From assembly GCF_001429605.1 (NCBI RefSeq), contig NZ_LMSS01000001.1, positions 187,415 to 251,414 on the forward strand: a stretch of 64,000 bases of DNA, read 5' to 3'. Each line of letters begins with the position of its first letter. Within the stretch, counting starts at the first letter, position 1. The DNA comes from Phycicoccus sp. Soil802 (GTDB lineage: Bacteria; Actinomycetota; Actinomycetes; Actinomycetales; Dermatophilaceae). Shown piece after piece: positions 31,772-40,115 of this stretch. Both the position numbers and the translations under genes were made by a program. The notes under the pieces are model-generated. The model worked only from the letters and a program-made list of their open reading frames with translations. It was not told where the DNA came from and did not search any database.

Positions 31772-34270
31772 TCAGGACATGGAGGCCAGCCAGCTGACGG
31801 CTTGCCGGGCGTCGGCCCGGCGCTGCTCGTACCGCGCCCCGACGGCCAGGAGCAGGACCCCGAGCGCCCCGAGGGTGAGGTAGCGGGGCAGCAGCACGGC
31901 ATACGGAAGCAGCTGGGTGAGGGTGACCACGACGGCCGAGGCGGCACCCAGCACGACGAGCGCCTGCCAGCGGCGCAGCGCGCCGAGCACCAGGACGGCG
32001 ACGGCAGCGACGACCGTGACGAGCGGGCGGGCGAGACCGTCGTCGACCGTGGTGAAGAGGGTCGAGGGCAGGAGCGCGACGGCCAGACCCGGTCCAGCGG
32101 TGAGCCACGAGTGGTCACCGAGCTCGCGGTGCGACCACAACCCGGCGGCGAGCAGGAAGGCAGCCAGCGGCAGCGTCCACGCCTCCAGGGTCGTCACGTC
32201 GCCGTCCCAGAGCTCCACCCACACCGCCGCCGTCAGTGCGACCACGGCGACGGTGACCACGGCGCGACGGTGCGGCAGGGCGGCATACCCAACGGCGACA
32301 AGCCCGTATGCAGCGGCAGCCAGTGCGGCGGCGTGCGGCCAGGAGCGGTCGACCGCGACGACCACAGCGGTGACCGCGACGAGGACGGCCAGGCCACCGA
32401 GGACCAGCTCCTCGGTGCGGTGGCGACGCCACTGCGCCAGCCCGGCGAGGCCGAGCGCCGCCGCGGCCAGCAGCACCCACTGGGAGCGCGGGCCGACCAG
32501 GCCACCGCCCAACCAGAGCGCCGAGACCGACGCGAGGGTCGTCGTCGCGGTGGCGAGGGGGCGCAGGTGCGGGCGCAGCACGGCGGTGGCGGCTCCGGTG
32601 AGCGCGATGACCGCGAGGACGGCGATCACCACCCCGTCACCGAGAGCTGCCCCCAGGGCTGCGCCCAGCGCGCCGAACACGGCGAGGTGGCCGACGACGG
32701 CCAGGGGCGCTTCCTCGGGTTCGGCGCGACGCAGCAGGGCGACGGCGACGAAGGCCGCACCCGCAGTGGCGGCCGCGAGCACCGAGGCGGTGTCGGAGAA
32801 CATCGAGCCGGTGAGGGCGGCGGCGCCCACGGAGGCGACCGCGCCGACGGCACTCGCGGCCGCGCGCCAGGTCGGCCGGTGCACTGCGGCCGTGGCGGCC
32901 ACGAGCGCGGTCGCGGTCAGGGCGATGGTCGTCGCCGGCCGGGAGGCCTCGACCGCGCAGACGACCACGAGGACACCCAGCGTCGCGCCGGCCTGGGCCT
33001 CGACCCACGCGACCCCGAGCGAGGTGGTGCGTGAGCGGGCGACCACGAGAGCGGTGCCTGCCACGGCGGCGACGACCGCGAGCACCGCGGCCCAGAAGGC
33101 ACCGAGCTGCAGGGCGAGGCCCAGCACCGCGGTGGGGCCGGCCACCGAGGCGACGACGGCGACCACCCCGAGCGCGCGCCAGTCACCGGTCAACGCCCGC
33201 GCAGTCCAGTCGGCGCGGACGGCGGCCCGGGTGCCGAGGCGCGCGGCGCGGACCGCGACGACGCGTCGCACGACGACGGCACCCGCCACTGCGAGGGTCG
33301 ACAGGATCGCCACGCTGACCAGGCCGTCGGCGGTGAGCCCGTGGACCACGGGGCCGGCGAGGTCCGCAGTGGTCGAGGAGGACAGCGCATCGAGCCCGGC
33401 GCCCAGCGCGCCGACGGCGGCGGTGACGGCTGAGAACGCGGTCCACCCGGCCGCCGGCCCCGTGGCGGCGCGCCGGGTCAGCCCGAACGACGCGGGGACG
33501 ACCAGGTGCAGGGTGCCGAACAGCACCGCGCCGCCCAGGGCGAGGGCGGCGACCCCGGAGGCGTGGTCGGCGAAGGCCACGACGCCGGCCCACCCGAGCG
33601 AGGCGGCGGTCAGCGAGAGGAGGGCGAAGCCGGCGATCCTGCGGTCGCTGCGGTGCAGGGCGGCGAGGACGATGGCGGCGAGCAGTCCGGTGACCGCGCC
33701 GTAGCTGCGTCCGTCGAAGGAGTCGAGGCCGGCCAGCCCGAACCGCCGAGCGGCTGCCACGTCGAGGAGGAGCAGGCCGCCCGCCACCAGGGACAGGGCC
33801 TCGGCGCTGCTGGGCAGCCGGCGCCGGGACAGGACCAGCGAGGCCACTGTCGCGGCGGCGGTGAAACCACCCATGACCAGCAGCTGACCGACGATGCCGA
33901 TGCGGAACCAGGCGATCGCCAGCGCGATCGACCCGGCCACCAGGACCAGGAGCACGCCGATGGCGAGCAGGGTCTGCTGGGTGGTCCAGGTGCGGCGAGC
34001 GGCTGTCGTTGCGCCGGGGAAGGGCTCGCCGGCGGGCGCGATGGTCTGCTCAGCCTCGTCGGCGGGGGCGGGAACCGATGGTGCGCTGACGCCCTGCGCT
34101 CGCAGCGCCGCGATCAGCTCGGTGCGTTCGCGCTGGAGCGCCGCCAGGCTCTGGTCGACCCGCCAGAGGCGCAGGGCGTCCGGGCCGGTCAGGGGGAGGT
34201 GGCAGCCCGGGCACGACGTGGGCGAATCGGGCAGGAAGCGGCTGCAGGCGGGGCAGGGGATGGGCGACAT
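31772..34270 (-). CDS. Large polytopic membrane protein with N-terminal zinc ribbon (SCO7613 C-terminal type)
   Basis: The 832-residue protein begins with a double CxxC zinc ribbon (CPACSRFLPDSPTSCPGCHL), a short coiled-coil-like segment (DQSLAALQRERTELIAALRAQ) and an Ala/Pro/Thr linker. About 20 or more membrane helices rich in Ala, Val and Leu follow, beginning TLLAIGVLLVLVAGSIALAI. This is the architecture of the actinobacterial SCO7613-like membrane proteins, whose function is unknown. GGAGG lies 5 nt before the ATG. Composition is extremely Ala/Val rich. It may be a large integral scaffold or transporter, but no transport motif is visible. Confidence 0.75.
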   Translation of the reverse strand: MSPIPCPACSRFLPDSPTSCPGCHLPLTGPDALRLWRVDQSLAALQRERTELIAALRAQGVSAPSVPAPADEAEQTIAPAGEPFPGATTAARRTWTTQQTLLAIGVLLVLVAGSIALAIAWFRIGIVGQLLVMGGFTAAATVASLVLSRRRLPSSAEALSLVAGGLLLLDVAAARRFGLAGLDSFDGRSYGAVTGLLAAIVLAALHRSDRRIAGFALLSLTAASLGWAGVVAFADHASGVAALALGGAVLFGTLHLVVPASFGLTRRAATGPAAGWTAFSAVTAAVGALGAGLDALSSSTTADLAGPVVHGLTADGLVSVAILSTLAVAGAVVVRRVVAVRAARLGTRAAVRADWTARALTGDWRALGVVAVVASVAGPTAVLGLALQLGAFWAAVLAVVAAVAGTALVVARSRTTSLGVAWVEAQAGATLGVLVVVCAVEASRPATTIALTATALVAATAAVHRPTWRAAASAVGAVASVGAAALTGSMFSDTASVLAAATAGAAFVAVALLRRAEPEEAPLAVVGHLAVFGALGAALGAALGDGVVIAVLAVIALTGAATAVLRPHLRPLATATTTLASVSALWLGGGLVGPRSQWVLLAAAALGLAGLAQWRRHRTEELVLGGLAVLVAVTAVVVAVDRSWPHAAALAAAAYGLVAVGYAALPHRRAVVTVAVVALTAAVWVELWDGDVTTLEAWTLPLAAFLLAAGLWSHRELGDHSWLTAGPGLAVALLPSTLFTTVDDGLARPLVTVVAAVAVLVLGALRRWQALVVLGAASAVVVTLTQLLPYAVLLPRYLTLGALGVLLLAVGARYEQRRADARQAVSWLASMS

Positions 34271-34361
34271 CGGTCCTCCGGGGGGTGCAGGAGCTCAGCG
34301 CTCGATGGCCCGAGTCTGCAGGTCAGGAGGGTTGCGCGGATGCGTGTTGCTACTCAGATCG

Positions 34362-34378
34362 GCCGTGCGGCCGAGGCA
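34362..34378 (-). terminator. Small GC hairpin after the RAM-domain gene
   Basis: A TCGGCCG-tg-CGGCCGA-like stem lies in the 130-bp gap between the RAM-domain gene stop and the start of the large membrane protein. There is no U tract. Weak candidate. Confidence 0.3.
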
Positions 34379-34400
34379 GTGGTGATCCGGGGTCGCCGGG

Positions 34401-34685
34401 TCAGTCGCCGTCGAGGCCGAGGCTGAAGGCGGCCTCGAGGTCGTGCGTGGAGTAGGTGCGGAACGCGATGTGGGTGTTGGTGCCCGTGACGCCCTCCACC
34501 TTGTTGAGGCGGTCGGCGATGACGTCGTTGAGCTGCTCGTGCTCGCGGACCCGGATCATCGCGATGAGGTCGGCATCGCCGGCGACCGAGTAGACCTCGG
34601 ACACGCCCTCGAGCTCGGCGATGGCCTGGGCCACCTCGGGGATGCGGTCGACCTTGGCGTTGATGAGCACGATGGCGGAGATCAC
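34401..34685 (-). CDS. Stand-alone Lrp/AsnC ligand-binding (RAM) domain protein
   Basis: The 94-residue protein is the alpha-beta sandwich of Lrp/AsnC regulators without their DNA-binding head. The sequence runs ISAIVLINAKVDRIPEVAQA, then VSEVYSVAGDADLIAMIRVR, ending in HIAFRTYSTHDLEAAFSLGL. The Gly-Asp pair in VAGDADL marks the effector-binding face. Such stand-alone RAM proteins bind amino acids and may modulate full-length Lrp proteins. GTG at 34685 follows TAGAGT by 6 nt. No Lrp regulator is in the window. Confidence 0.88.
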   Translation of the reverse strand: MISAIVLINAKVDRIPEVAQAIAELEGVSEVYSVAGDADLIAMIRVREHEQLNDVIADRLNKVEGVTGTNTHIAFRTYSTHDLEAAFSLGLDGD

Positions 34686-34691
34686 GAGCCC

Positions 34692-34697
34692 ACTCTA
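34692..34697 (-). promoter_or_regulatory. -10 element TAGAGT for the RAM-domain gene
   Basis: On the minus strand TAGAGT ends 6 nt before the GTG at 34685. Confidence 0.6.
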
Positions 34698-34735
34698 TCC
34701 GCGCCCCCGGCGTTTGCGGGCGGGTCCCCGGAGGG

Positions 34736-36469
34736 CTAGGACGCTGCGACGAAACCGGCCACCGCGTGGCGGGCCACCACCTGCGGCTCGAGCTCGGCCC
34801 GCGCCCCGCCGGCGCCGCCGACCGGGCAGGTCCACTCGCCGTCGAGGTCGACGATCCGGACGCCGGGGGTCTCCAGCCAGCGCAGGATCTTCTCGGTCTC
34901 CTCGGGGATCGCCGCGGGCGAAGGCCACGGCGCGGGGAGCACCACCTCGGCGCTGGTGCGGACCGCGTCGACGTAGGGCATCGGGTCGGCGCCGCGCGGC
35001 GAGACGGTGCTGGCAGCGAGCCGCCCGTGCCGGACGACGATGACCTCCCAGCCTCCGGCCGGGGCAGACCGGGCCGCCACGATCTCGCGGCTGGCTGCCA
35101 GTGGGGCGATGCGCTGGGCCCGCGCCATGCCGCGCACCAGCGCGAGCATCCGGTCGCGCAGGGTGCCGGCGTCCTCGAACCGCTCCTGGTCGGCCAGCGA
35201 CCCCATCCGGGTGCGCAGGGCGGTCACCACGTCGCGCGAGTCGCCCGCGAGGGCGTGTACGGCGTCCTGCACGACCGCGGCATACTCCTCGACGCTCTGG
35301 GCGCCGGTGCACGGCGCGCCACACCGGCCCATGTCGGCGAGCGCGCACGACCCCACCCGTCGCGTGGGCGACAACCGCTGCACGCACTGGCGCAGCGGGA
35401 TCACCTCGTGGACCGCAGCCACGGCGGCCTCGGCCGAGCCGCGGCTGCCGAACGGACCGATGTAGCGGGCCCCGTCGCCCCGGACCTCGCGGACGATCGA
35501 CAAGCGGGGGAAGGCCTCGACCGTGAGCTTGACCCAGGTGGCCCGCTCAGGGGTCTTGGACCGCCGGTTGTAGCGCGGCTTGTGCTCGGCGATCAGGCGC
35601 AGCTCGCGCACCTCGGCCTCCAGGGTGGTGGCGCACACGACCGGGGTGACGGACTCGGCCAACCGCACCATCTCGGCCATCCGGGTGCGCTGCTCGGAGG
35701 CCGTGAAGTAGCTGCGGACCCGCGTGCGGATGTTGATCGAGGTGCCGACGTAGAGGACCCGGCCGTCGCCGTCCTTGAAGAGGTAGACCCCCGGCAGCTC
35801 GGGCAGGCCGTCGGCGAGCCAGCGCTTGCGGCGCTGGGCTGGGCTGACCCGCGAGGTGTAGCTGGAGAGCTCCTCGAGTGTGTGGACGCCGAGGCTGCCC
35901 ACCCGCCCGATGAGGGCGTGCAGCACGTCGACGGTCGCCTGCGCGTCGTGCAGGGCGCGGTGGTCGGGCGTCGTGGTGGCCCCGAAGAGAGCGGCCAGGG
36001 TGGAGAGCTTGTGGTTGCGGGCCTCGTCGCGGCTGACCAGCTGGCGGGCCAGGTGGACCGTGTCGAGCACCGCGTGGCGCGGCCACTCGATGCCCTGCTG
36101 GCGGGCCGCCATCTTGAGGAAGCCGATGTCGAAGCCAGCGTTGTGGGCGACCAGCACCGCGCCCCGGGCGAACTCGAGGAACGCGGGGAGAGCAGCCTCG
36201 ATCCGCGGGGCGTCGGCGACCATGGCGGTGGTGATGCCGGTGAGCGACTGGATGAACGGCGGGATCGGCAGGTGGGGGTTGACCAGGGTCTGGAACTCGC
36301 CGAGGACCTCGCCGGCCCGGACCTTGACGGCGCCGATCTCGGTGATGGCCGAGTCGGCCGGGCTGCCGCCGGTGGTCTCGAGGTCGACGACGACGAACGT
36401 GACCTCGGCCAGTGCCGTGCCCAGGTCGTCGAAGGTGCCTTGCACCATCTGGTCGCCGGCCGTCTGCAT
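34736..36469 (-). CDS. DEDD exonuclease fused to a GIY-YIG / UvrC-like nuclease domain
   Basis: The 577-residue protein starts MQTAGDQMVQGTFDDLGTAL. Its N-terminal DnaQ-like domain has VTFVVVDLETTGGSPADSAI (Exo I), VLVAHNAGFDIGFLK (Exo II) and HRALHDAQATVDVLHAL (Exo III, with His and Asp), so it should be an active 3'-5' exonuclease. The middle has a GIY-YIG domain (PGVYLFKDGDGRVLYVGTS, then RVRSYFT) followed by UvrC-like blocks with a Cys-rich LRQCVQRLSPTRRVGSCALA and MGRCGAPCTG. It resembles M. tuberculosis Rv2191 and the E. coli Cho family and probably acts in nucleotide excision or cross-link repair. The ATG at 36469 follows TACCGT by 7 nt. Confidence 0.9.
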   Translation of the reverse strand: MQTAGDQMVQGTFDDLGTALAEVTFVVVDLETTGGSPADSAITEIGAVKVRAGEVLGEFQTLVNPHLPIPPFIQSLTGITTAMVADAPRIEAALPAFLEFARGAVLVAHNAGFDIGFLKMAARQQGIEWPRHAVLDTVHLARQLVSRDEARNHKLSTLAALFGATTTPDHRALHDAQATVDVLHALIGRVGSLGVHTLEELSSYTSRVSPAQRRKRWLADGLPELPGVYLFKDGDGRVLYVGTSINIRTRVRSYFTASEQRTRMAEMVRLAESVTPVVCATTLEAEVRELRLIAEHKPRYNRRSKTPERATWVKLTVEAFPRLSIVREVRGDGARYIGPFGSRGSAEAAVAAVHEVIPLRQCVQRLSPTRRVGSCALADMGRCGAPCTGAQSVEEYAAVVQDAVHALAGDSRDVVTALRTRMGSLADQERFEDAGTLRDRMLALVRGMARAQRIAPLAASREIVAARSAPAGGWEVIVVRHGRLAASTVSPRGADPMPYVDAVRTSAEVVLPAPWPSPAAIPEETEKILRWLETPGVRIVDLDGEWTCPVGGAGGARAELEPQVVARHAVAGFVAAS

Positions 36470-36476
36470 GGTCCTG

Positions 36477-36482
36477 ACGGTA
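36477..36482 (-). promoter_or_regulatory. -10 element TACCGT for the exonuclease/GIY-YIG gene
   Basis: On the minus strand TACCGT ends 7 nt before the ATG at 36469 and helps to reject an in-frame extension to 36877. Confidence 0.55.
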
Positions 36483-36673
36483 GGCCGCGGGTGTGACAGC
36501 CCGTGGCAGGCGCGCCTGTCCCGCACCGGGTTCCGTGGTCGGCAGCCCGCGCGGGTGGGCCGTCGCCGACGTCCCGGGTATGCCGTGGCGCCGGCGTTGT
36601 CAGTGCCCTCACCTAGCGTCGTGGACAGGTCACACGACAGAAGGACTCCCCGACAGAGAGCGAGGTGATCGCG

Positions 36674-36895
36674 ATGATCATCGACTGCCAGAGCTGCCCC
36701 GTGCGCGACCTGCACTGCGCCGACTGCATGGTGACGGCCATGCTCGTGCCCCAGGGCGCCGAGCTGCCCCTCGACGCCGTCGAGCGTTCCGCCGTGGCGC
36801 GGTTCGCCGAGGCCGGGCTGGTCAGCGCGCACGAGGCCTCCTCGGCCAGGGCGCGCCGCGAGCCGTGGGCCGCCCACGTCCGCGCCGTCGGCTGA
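36674..36895 (+). CDS. Small Cys-rich actinobacterial protein, 73 aa
   Basis: The product starts MIIDCQSCPVRDLHCADCMV, with Cys spaced C-x2-C-x5-C-x2-C, a likely zinc or redox site. A helical C-terminus (VERSAVARFAEAGLVSAHEA) follows. The ATG at 36674 has GAGG 8 nt upstream; a GTG at 36665 lies inside that ribosome site and is less likely. Homologues in other actinobacteria are small hypothetical proteins. It is divergent from the exonuclease/GIY-YIG gene (204-bp gap) and 20 bp upstream of the lipoprotein gene. Function unknown. Confidence 0.7.
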   Translation: MIIDCQSCPVRDLHCADCMVTAMLVPQGAELPLDAVERSAVARFAEAGLVSAHEASSARARREPWAAHVRAVG

Positions 36896-36903
36896 GCCGT
36901 CCC

Positions 36904-36909
36904 TACGAT
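36904..36909 (+). promoter_or_regulatory. -10 element TACGAT for the gluzincin-like lipoprotein gene
   Basis: TACGAT ends 6 nt before the ATG at 36916 and lies 8 nt after the preceding stop codon. Confidence 0.55.
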
Positions 36910-36915
36910 GGCCGG

Positions 36916-38262
36916 ATGACCCGGGCCACCCCTCGACGACGCGGCGTCCGGCCGGCCCGGGTCGCGGTCGCGGCGACGACCGTCCTGGTCGTCGGGCTGC
37001 TGGCGGGGTGCTCCGACGACGGGACCGGGACCGGGCGCTCGTCGGGCACCGCCCGCGCGTCGCAGACGGCCACCACCCAGCAGAACGCCCCCGATCCCGC
37101 CACGGCCCGCGAGGACGCCCTCACCGCGTTGCTGTCCGCGCGGGCCGCCGCCGTGCGGGACCACGACCGGGCCGCCTTCGCCGGAACCCTCGACGACCCG
37201 AAGTCGGGGTTCGGGCTGCGCCAGCTGGCGCAGTACGACGCCCTCGCCAAGCTCCCCCTGGGCAGCTTCGGCTACGGCACCCCCGAGCCCGCCCCGGAGC
37301 TCGGGGCCGACCGCGTCGCCCAGCTCGGCCCGCAGGCGTGGGTCTCCCGCGTCGCCGGGCACTACAGCCTGGCCGGCTACGACACGGCGTCCCGGGAGTT
37401 CGAGTCGTACTTCACCGTGGTGCGTCGCGACGCCGGGTGGCGGCTGGTCGACGACACCGACGGGGGCACCCAGGTGCAGGCCTGGGACCTGCCCTCGTTC
37501 ACGGTCGTGCGGAGCTCGACGACGCTGGTCATGGGGTCCGGTCCGGCGCGCCGGCTGCGCCCCTACCTCGCCCTCGGCAACCTCGCCGTCAAACGGGTCG
37601 ACGCGGTCTGGACCGCCCCCTGGAACAGCCGCCTGGTGCTCGTCGTGCCACGCACGGCGGCCCAGATGGCCGAGCAGGTCGGCCAGGACAAGGACTCCGT
37701 GGCCCAGGTCGCCGCCGTCACCGACGGGCCGTTCGACACCACGGGCCGGGCCGGGGCCGACCGGGTCGTGGTGAACCCCGGGGCGTTCGCCACCCTGGAG
37801 AGCCGGGGGCAGCAGGTCGTCGTGACCCACGAGGCGACCCACGTCGCCATCCGGGCCACGACCGACCGACCGGTCCCGCTGTGGCTGTCCGAGGGGATGG
37901 CCGACTACGTCGGCTACCGCGACGTCGGGGCCACTCGCCGGCAGGTGGCGGCGGCGCTGCTGGCGAAGGTCCGCGCCGGCAACGGTCCGAAGTCGCTGCC
38001 CACCGCGGGCGACTTCGACCCCTCCCGGACGACGATCGCGCCGAGCTACAACGCCGCGTGGCTGGCCGTGACCCGCATCGTCGACCGCTACGGCCGCAAG
38101 GCCCTGGTGCGCTACTACCTGACCGTCGCCACGAAGCCCTCCGGGTCGTCCTCGGCGACCCCCGACCAGGCAGCGGCGGCCGCCTTCCGGACCGTGCTGG
38201 GCACCAGCCAGGGCGCGTTCACCAAGGAGTGGCTCGGCTACCTGCGGGGCCTGGCCGGATGA
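36916..38262 (+). CDS. Lipoprotein with gluzincin-like peptidase domain
   Basis: The 448-residue precursor has an Arg-rich N-terminus and a lipoprotein signal ending LVVGLLAGC. An NTF2-like region (LTALLSARAAAVRDHDRAAF) follows, then a peptidase-like domain with VVVTHEATHVAIRATTDRPV and WLSEGMADYVGYRD. HEATH is an HExxH zinc motif and the Glu of LSEG about 20 residues later is the third ligand expected of gluzincins (MA clan). It would act outside the membrane; substrate unknown. Its stop overlaps the ATG of the Nudix gene (ATGA). TACGAT 6 nt upstream supports the chosen ATG. Confidence 0.82.
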   Translation: MTRATPRRRGVRPARVAVAATTVLVVGLLAGCSDDGTGTGRSSGTARASQTATTQQNAPDPATAREDALTALLSARAAAVRDHDRAAFAGTLDDPKSGFGLRQLAQYDALAKLPLGSFGYGTPEPAPELGADRVAQLGPQAWVSRVAGHYSLAGYDTASREFESYFTVVRRDAGWRLVDDTDGGTQVQAWDLPSFTVVRSSTTLVMGSGPARRLRPYLALGNLAVKRVDAVWTAPWNSRLVLVVPRTAAQMAEQVGQDKDSVAQVAAVTDGPFDTTGRAGADRVVVNPGAFATLESRGQQVVVTHEATHVAIRATTDRPVPLWLSEGMADYVGYRDVGATRRQVAAALLAKVRAGNGPKSLPTAGDFDPSRTTIAPSYNAAWLAVTRIVDRYGRKALVRYYLTVATKPSGSSSATPDQAAAAAFRTVLGTSQGAFTKEWLGYLRGLAG

Positions 38263-38822
38263 CCGACCGTGCGTCGGTCCCGGACCCTGCCCCGAAGACG
38301 GACGCTGCCCCGATGACGGACGAGGAGCCGCTGCGCCGCCGGGCCGCGCGGGTGGTCGTGGTCGACCCCGACGGCCACGTCCTGATGATCGAGGGTTTCG
38401 ACCCGCACCACCCGGACGACCCCTACTGGTACACGATCGGCGGCGGTGTCGAGCCGGGGGAGACCGACCCCGAGGCGGCGGTCCGCGAGGTCTGGGAGGA
38501 GACCGGTCGCACCGTCACCGTCGACGAGCTCGTCGGGCCGGTCCACCACGACGAGGACGCCTTCTCCTTCGAGGGGCGCACGATCGTCCAGCAGCAGGTG
38601 TTCTACGGCTGGGTCACCGAGCGCTTCGACGCCGACCCCGCCGGCTTCGCCGAGCTGGAGGTCCGCTCCACCATCCGGATGGCGTGGATCGACCCGGCCG
38701 AGCACCGCGCCCGCGGCGAAGCGGTCTACCCGGTGCTGCTCGAGGAGCTCGTCCGGGCCGTCCGAGGGGCGAGGGCCAGCGAGACGACGACCAGCGACCC
38801 GACCAGCCAGAACTGGTTGTAG
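38259..38822 (+). CDS. Nudix hydrolase
   Basis: The 187-residue protein contains a canonical Nudix box, GGGVEPGETDPEAAVREVWE followed by ETG, near residues 67-89, where the REVWEE glutamates bind Mg2+. RRAARVVVVDPDGHVLMIEG precedes it as the first strand. It hydrolyses a nucleoside diphosphate derivative of unknown identity. The ATG overlaps the lipoprotein stop; a second start at MTDEEPL (residue 19) is possible. The last 97 bp overlap the 3' end of the convergent membrane-protein gene, so the Thr/Ser-rich C-terminus is encoded opposite that gene's last helix. Confidence 0.9.
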   Translation: MTDRASVPDPAPKTDAAPMTDEEPLRRRAARVVVVDPDGHVLMIEGFDPHHPDDPYWYTIGGGVEPGETDPEAAVREVWEETGRTVTVDELVGPVHHDEDAFSFEGRTIVQQQVFYGWVTERFDADPAGFAELEVRSTIRMAWIDPAEHRARGEAVYPVLLEELVRAVRGARASETTTSDPTSQNWL

Positions 38823-40066
38823 AAGGCCTGCTTGTTGACGAGGTTGGCCACCAGCAGCACCAGCGCCAGCCAGCGCAGTACCTCGGCGAGGGTGGGCTGG
38901 CGGCGCCAGACGGTCCAGCACACGGCGGCGAGGGTGCCCAGCACCGCGACACCGGTCACGGCGAACGGCAAGGTCACCCCGAAGGTGTTGAGTGCCAGCA
39001 GGTAGAGCGTGTTCGCGAACTTGATGGGGTGGAACCCGACCAGCAGGCTGATCGTGTCGTGGACGAAGTCCGGCGGGCTCGCGAGGAACCACGGGGCGAT
39101 CAGCACCCCGGTCAGCGCACCGGTCGCCACGGCCCGGCGCCACCCGAACGGTCGCCACAGCAGCAGCACGGGCAGCAGCAGGGCCAGGTGCTGCTTGCTG
39201 GCGCAGGCGAGCGCGAGCGGGATGACCGACCACCACGCCCGGTCGCGCTGGACCAGGACGGCCCACCAGACCAGGCCAGCGAGCAGCAGCGGCTCGGTCC
39301 AGGCCTGGTCGAGCTGGGTGAGGGTGCCGGGGGCGAGGACGAGCAGGCCGGTGACCGCCGCAGCGGTCCAGACCCAGCCCGCCCCGGTATGCCGCACGGC
39401 CGCGCCGCGGGCGAGCATCCAGACCCCCGCGACCGCGACCAGCGTCCAGAACGCCAGCGCCCAGCGCACGTCGCCGAACAGCCAGCGCCCCGGGGCGAGC
39501 AGCACCGCGGTCCAGGGCAGGTAGGTGAACGCGTCCTGGATGCCGGGGGAACCGGTCCAGTTCATCGCGTAGAAGTTCTCGCCCCGGCCGAGGCCGTCGG
39601 CGGCCTGCTGCAGGGTGACCCAGACGTCGATGCGCGGCCGCGGTGACGACGTGATCGCGATCGCCGCACACGCGGCATACCCGGTCACGGCCACCACGCC
39701 GGCAGCCCAATGGGCGCGCACGGTGGTGGCGCACAACAGGATTGCGCAGGCCAGCGGCACCACGACGAAGAGGGTGGTCGCGACCGCCAGACCGGTCGGG
39801 GCGAGGTAGCTGAACAGCGGCACCGCGAGGGTCGCCAGGGCCGAGCCGGCCAGCATCACCACCACCGCGGGTCGGTGGAGGGTGACCCGCCAGCCGGCCC
39901 ACTGCCAGAGCGCCAACGCCAGCGTGGCCGCCGTGAGGGCGGCCACGATGGGAATGCGGTAGCGCACGACGCTCCACTGCAGCGCGGTGAAGAAGACCAG
40001 CCACGCCAGCGGCAGGGCGACCGACCCCACCACGGACCGGGCGGAGGGTCCGGGGGCGGCGCGCAT
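38726..40066 (-). CDS. Polytopic membrane protein, GT-C/GT87-like glycosyltransferase candidate
   Basis: The 446-residue protein has about 11-12 membrane helices. The first extracytoplasmic loop carries SPRPRIDVWVTLQQAADGLG then RGENFYAMNW, the acidic-residue loop and tyrosine-rich segment seen in polyprenyl-phosphate-dependent GT-C mannosyltransferases (GT87/DUF2029). A second loop holds SPGIQDAFTYLPWTAVLL. It probably transfers a sugar outside the membrane for glycolipid or protein glycosylation; acceptor and donor are unknown. ATG at 40066 follows TAGGGT by 6 nt. Its 3' end overlaps the Nudix gene by 97 bp. Confidence 0.75.
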   Translation of the reverse strand: MRAAPGPSARSVVGSVALPLAWLVFFTALQWSVVRYRIPIVAALTAATLALALWQWAGWRVTLHRPAVVVMLAGSALATLAVPLFSYLAPTGLAVATTLFVVVPLACAILLCATTVRAHWAAGVVAVTGYAACAAIAITSSPRPRIDVWVTLQQAADGLGRGENFYAMNWTGSPGIQDAFTYLPWTAVLLAPGRWLFGDVRWALAFWTLVAVAGVWMLARGAAVRHTGAGWVWTAAAVTGLLVLAPGTLTQLDQAWTEPLLLAGLVWWAVLVQRDRAWWSVIPLALACASKQHLALLLPVLLLWRPFGWRRAVATGALTGVLIAPWFLASPPDFVHDTISLLVGFHPIKFANTLYLLALNTFGVTLPFAVTGVAVLGTLAAVCWTVWRRQPTLAEVLRWLALVLLVANLVNKQAFYNQFWLVGSLVVVSLALAPRTARTSSSSSTG

Positions 40067-40072
40067 GGCTAG

Positions 40073-40078
40073 ACCCTA
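40073..40078 (-). promoter_or_regulatory. -10 element TAGGGT for the GT-C-like gene
   Basis: On the minus strand TAGGGT ends 6 nt before the ATG at 40066. Confidence 0.6.
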
Positions 40079-40115
40079 CGGGCCGGTGCTCGCCGGGAGC
40101 CTCCGGGTCAGCGGG

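Noticed and set aside
36904-36909. GTATGCC motif as the general cause of the -10 hexamers
   Set aside because: Only two promoters (10823-10828 and 3406-3411) contain the word. The other TANNNT elements do not, so the signals are separate.
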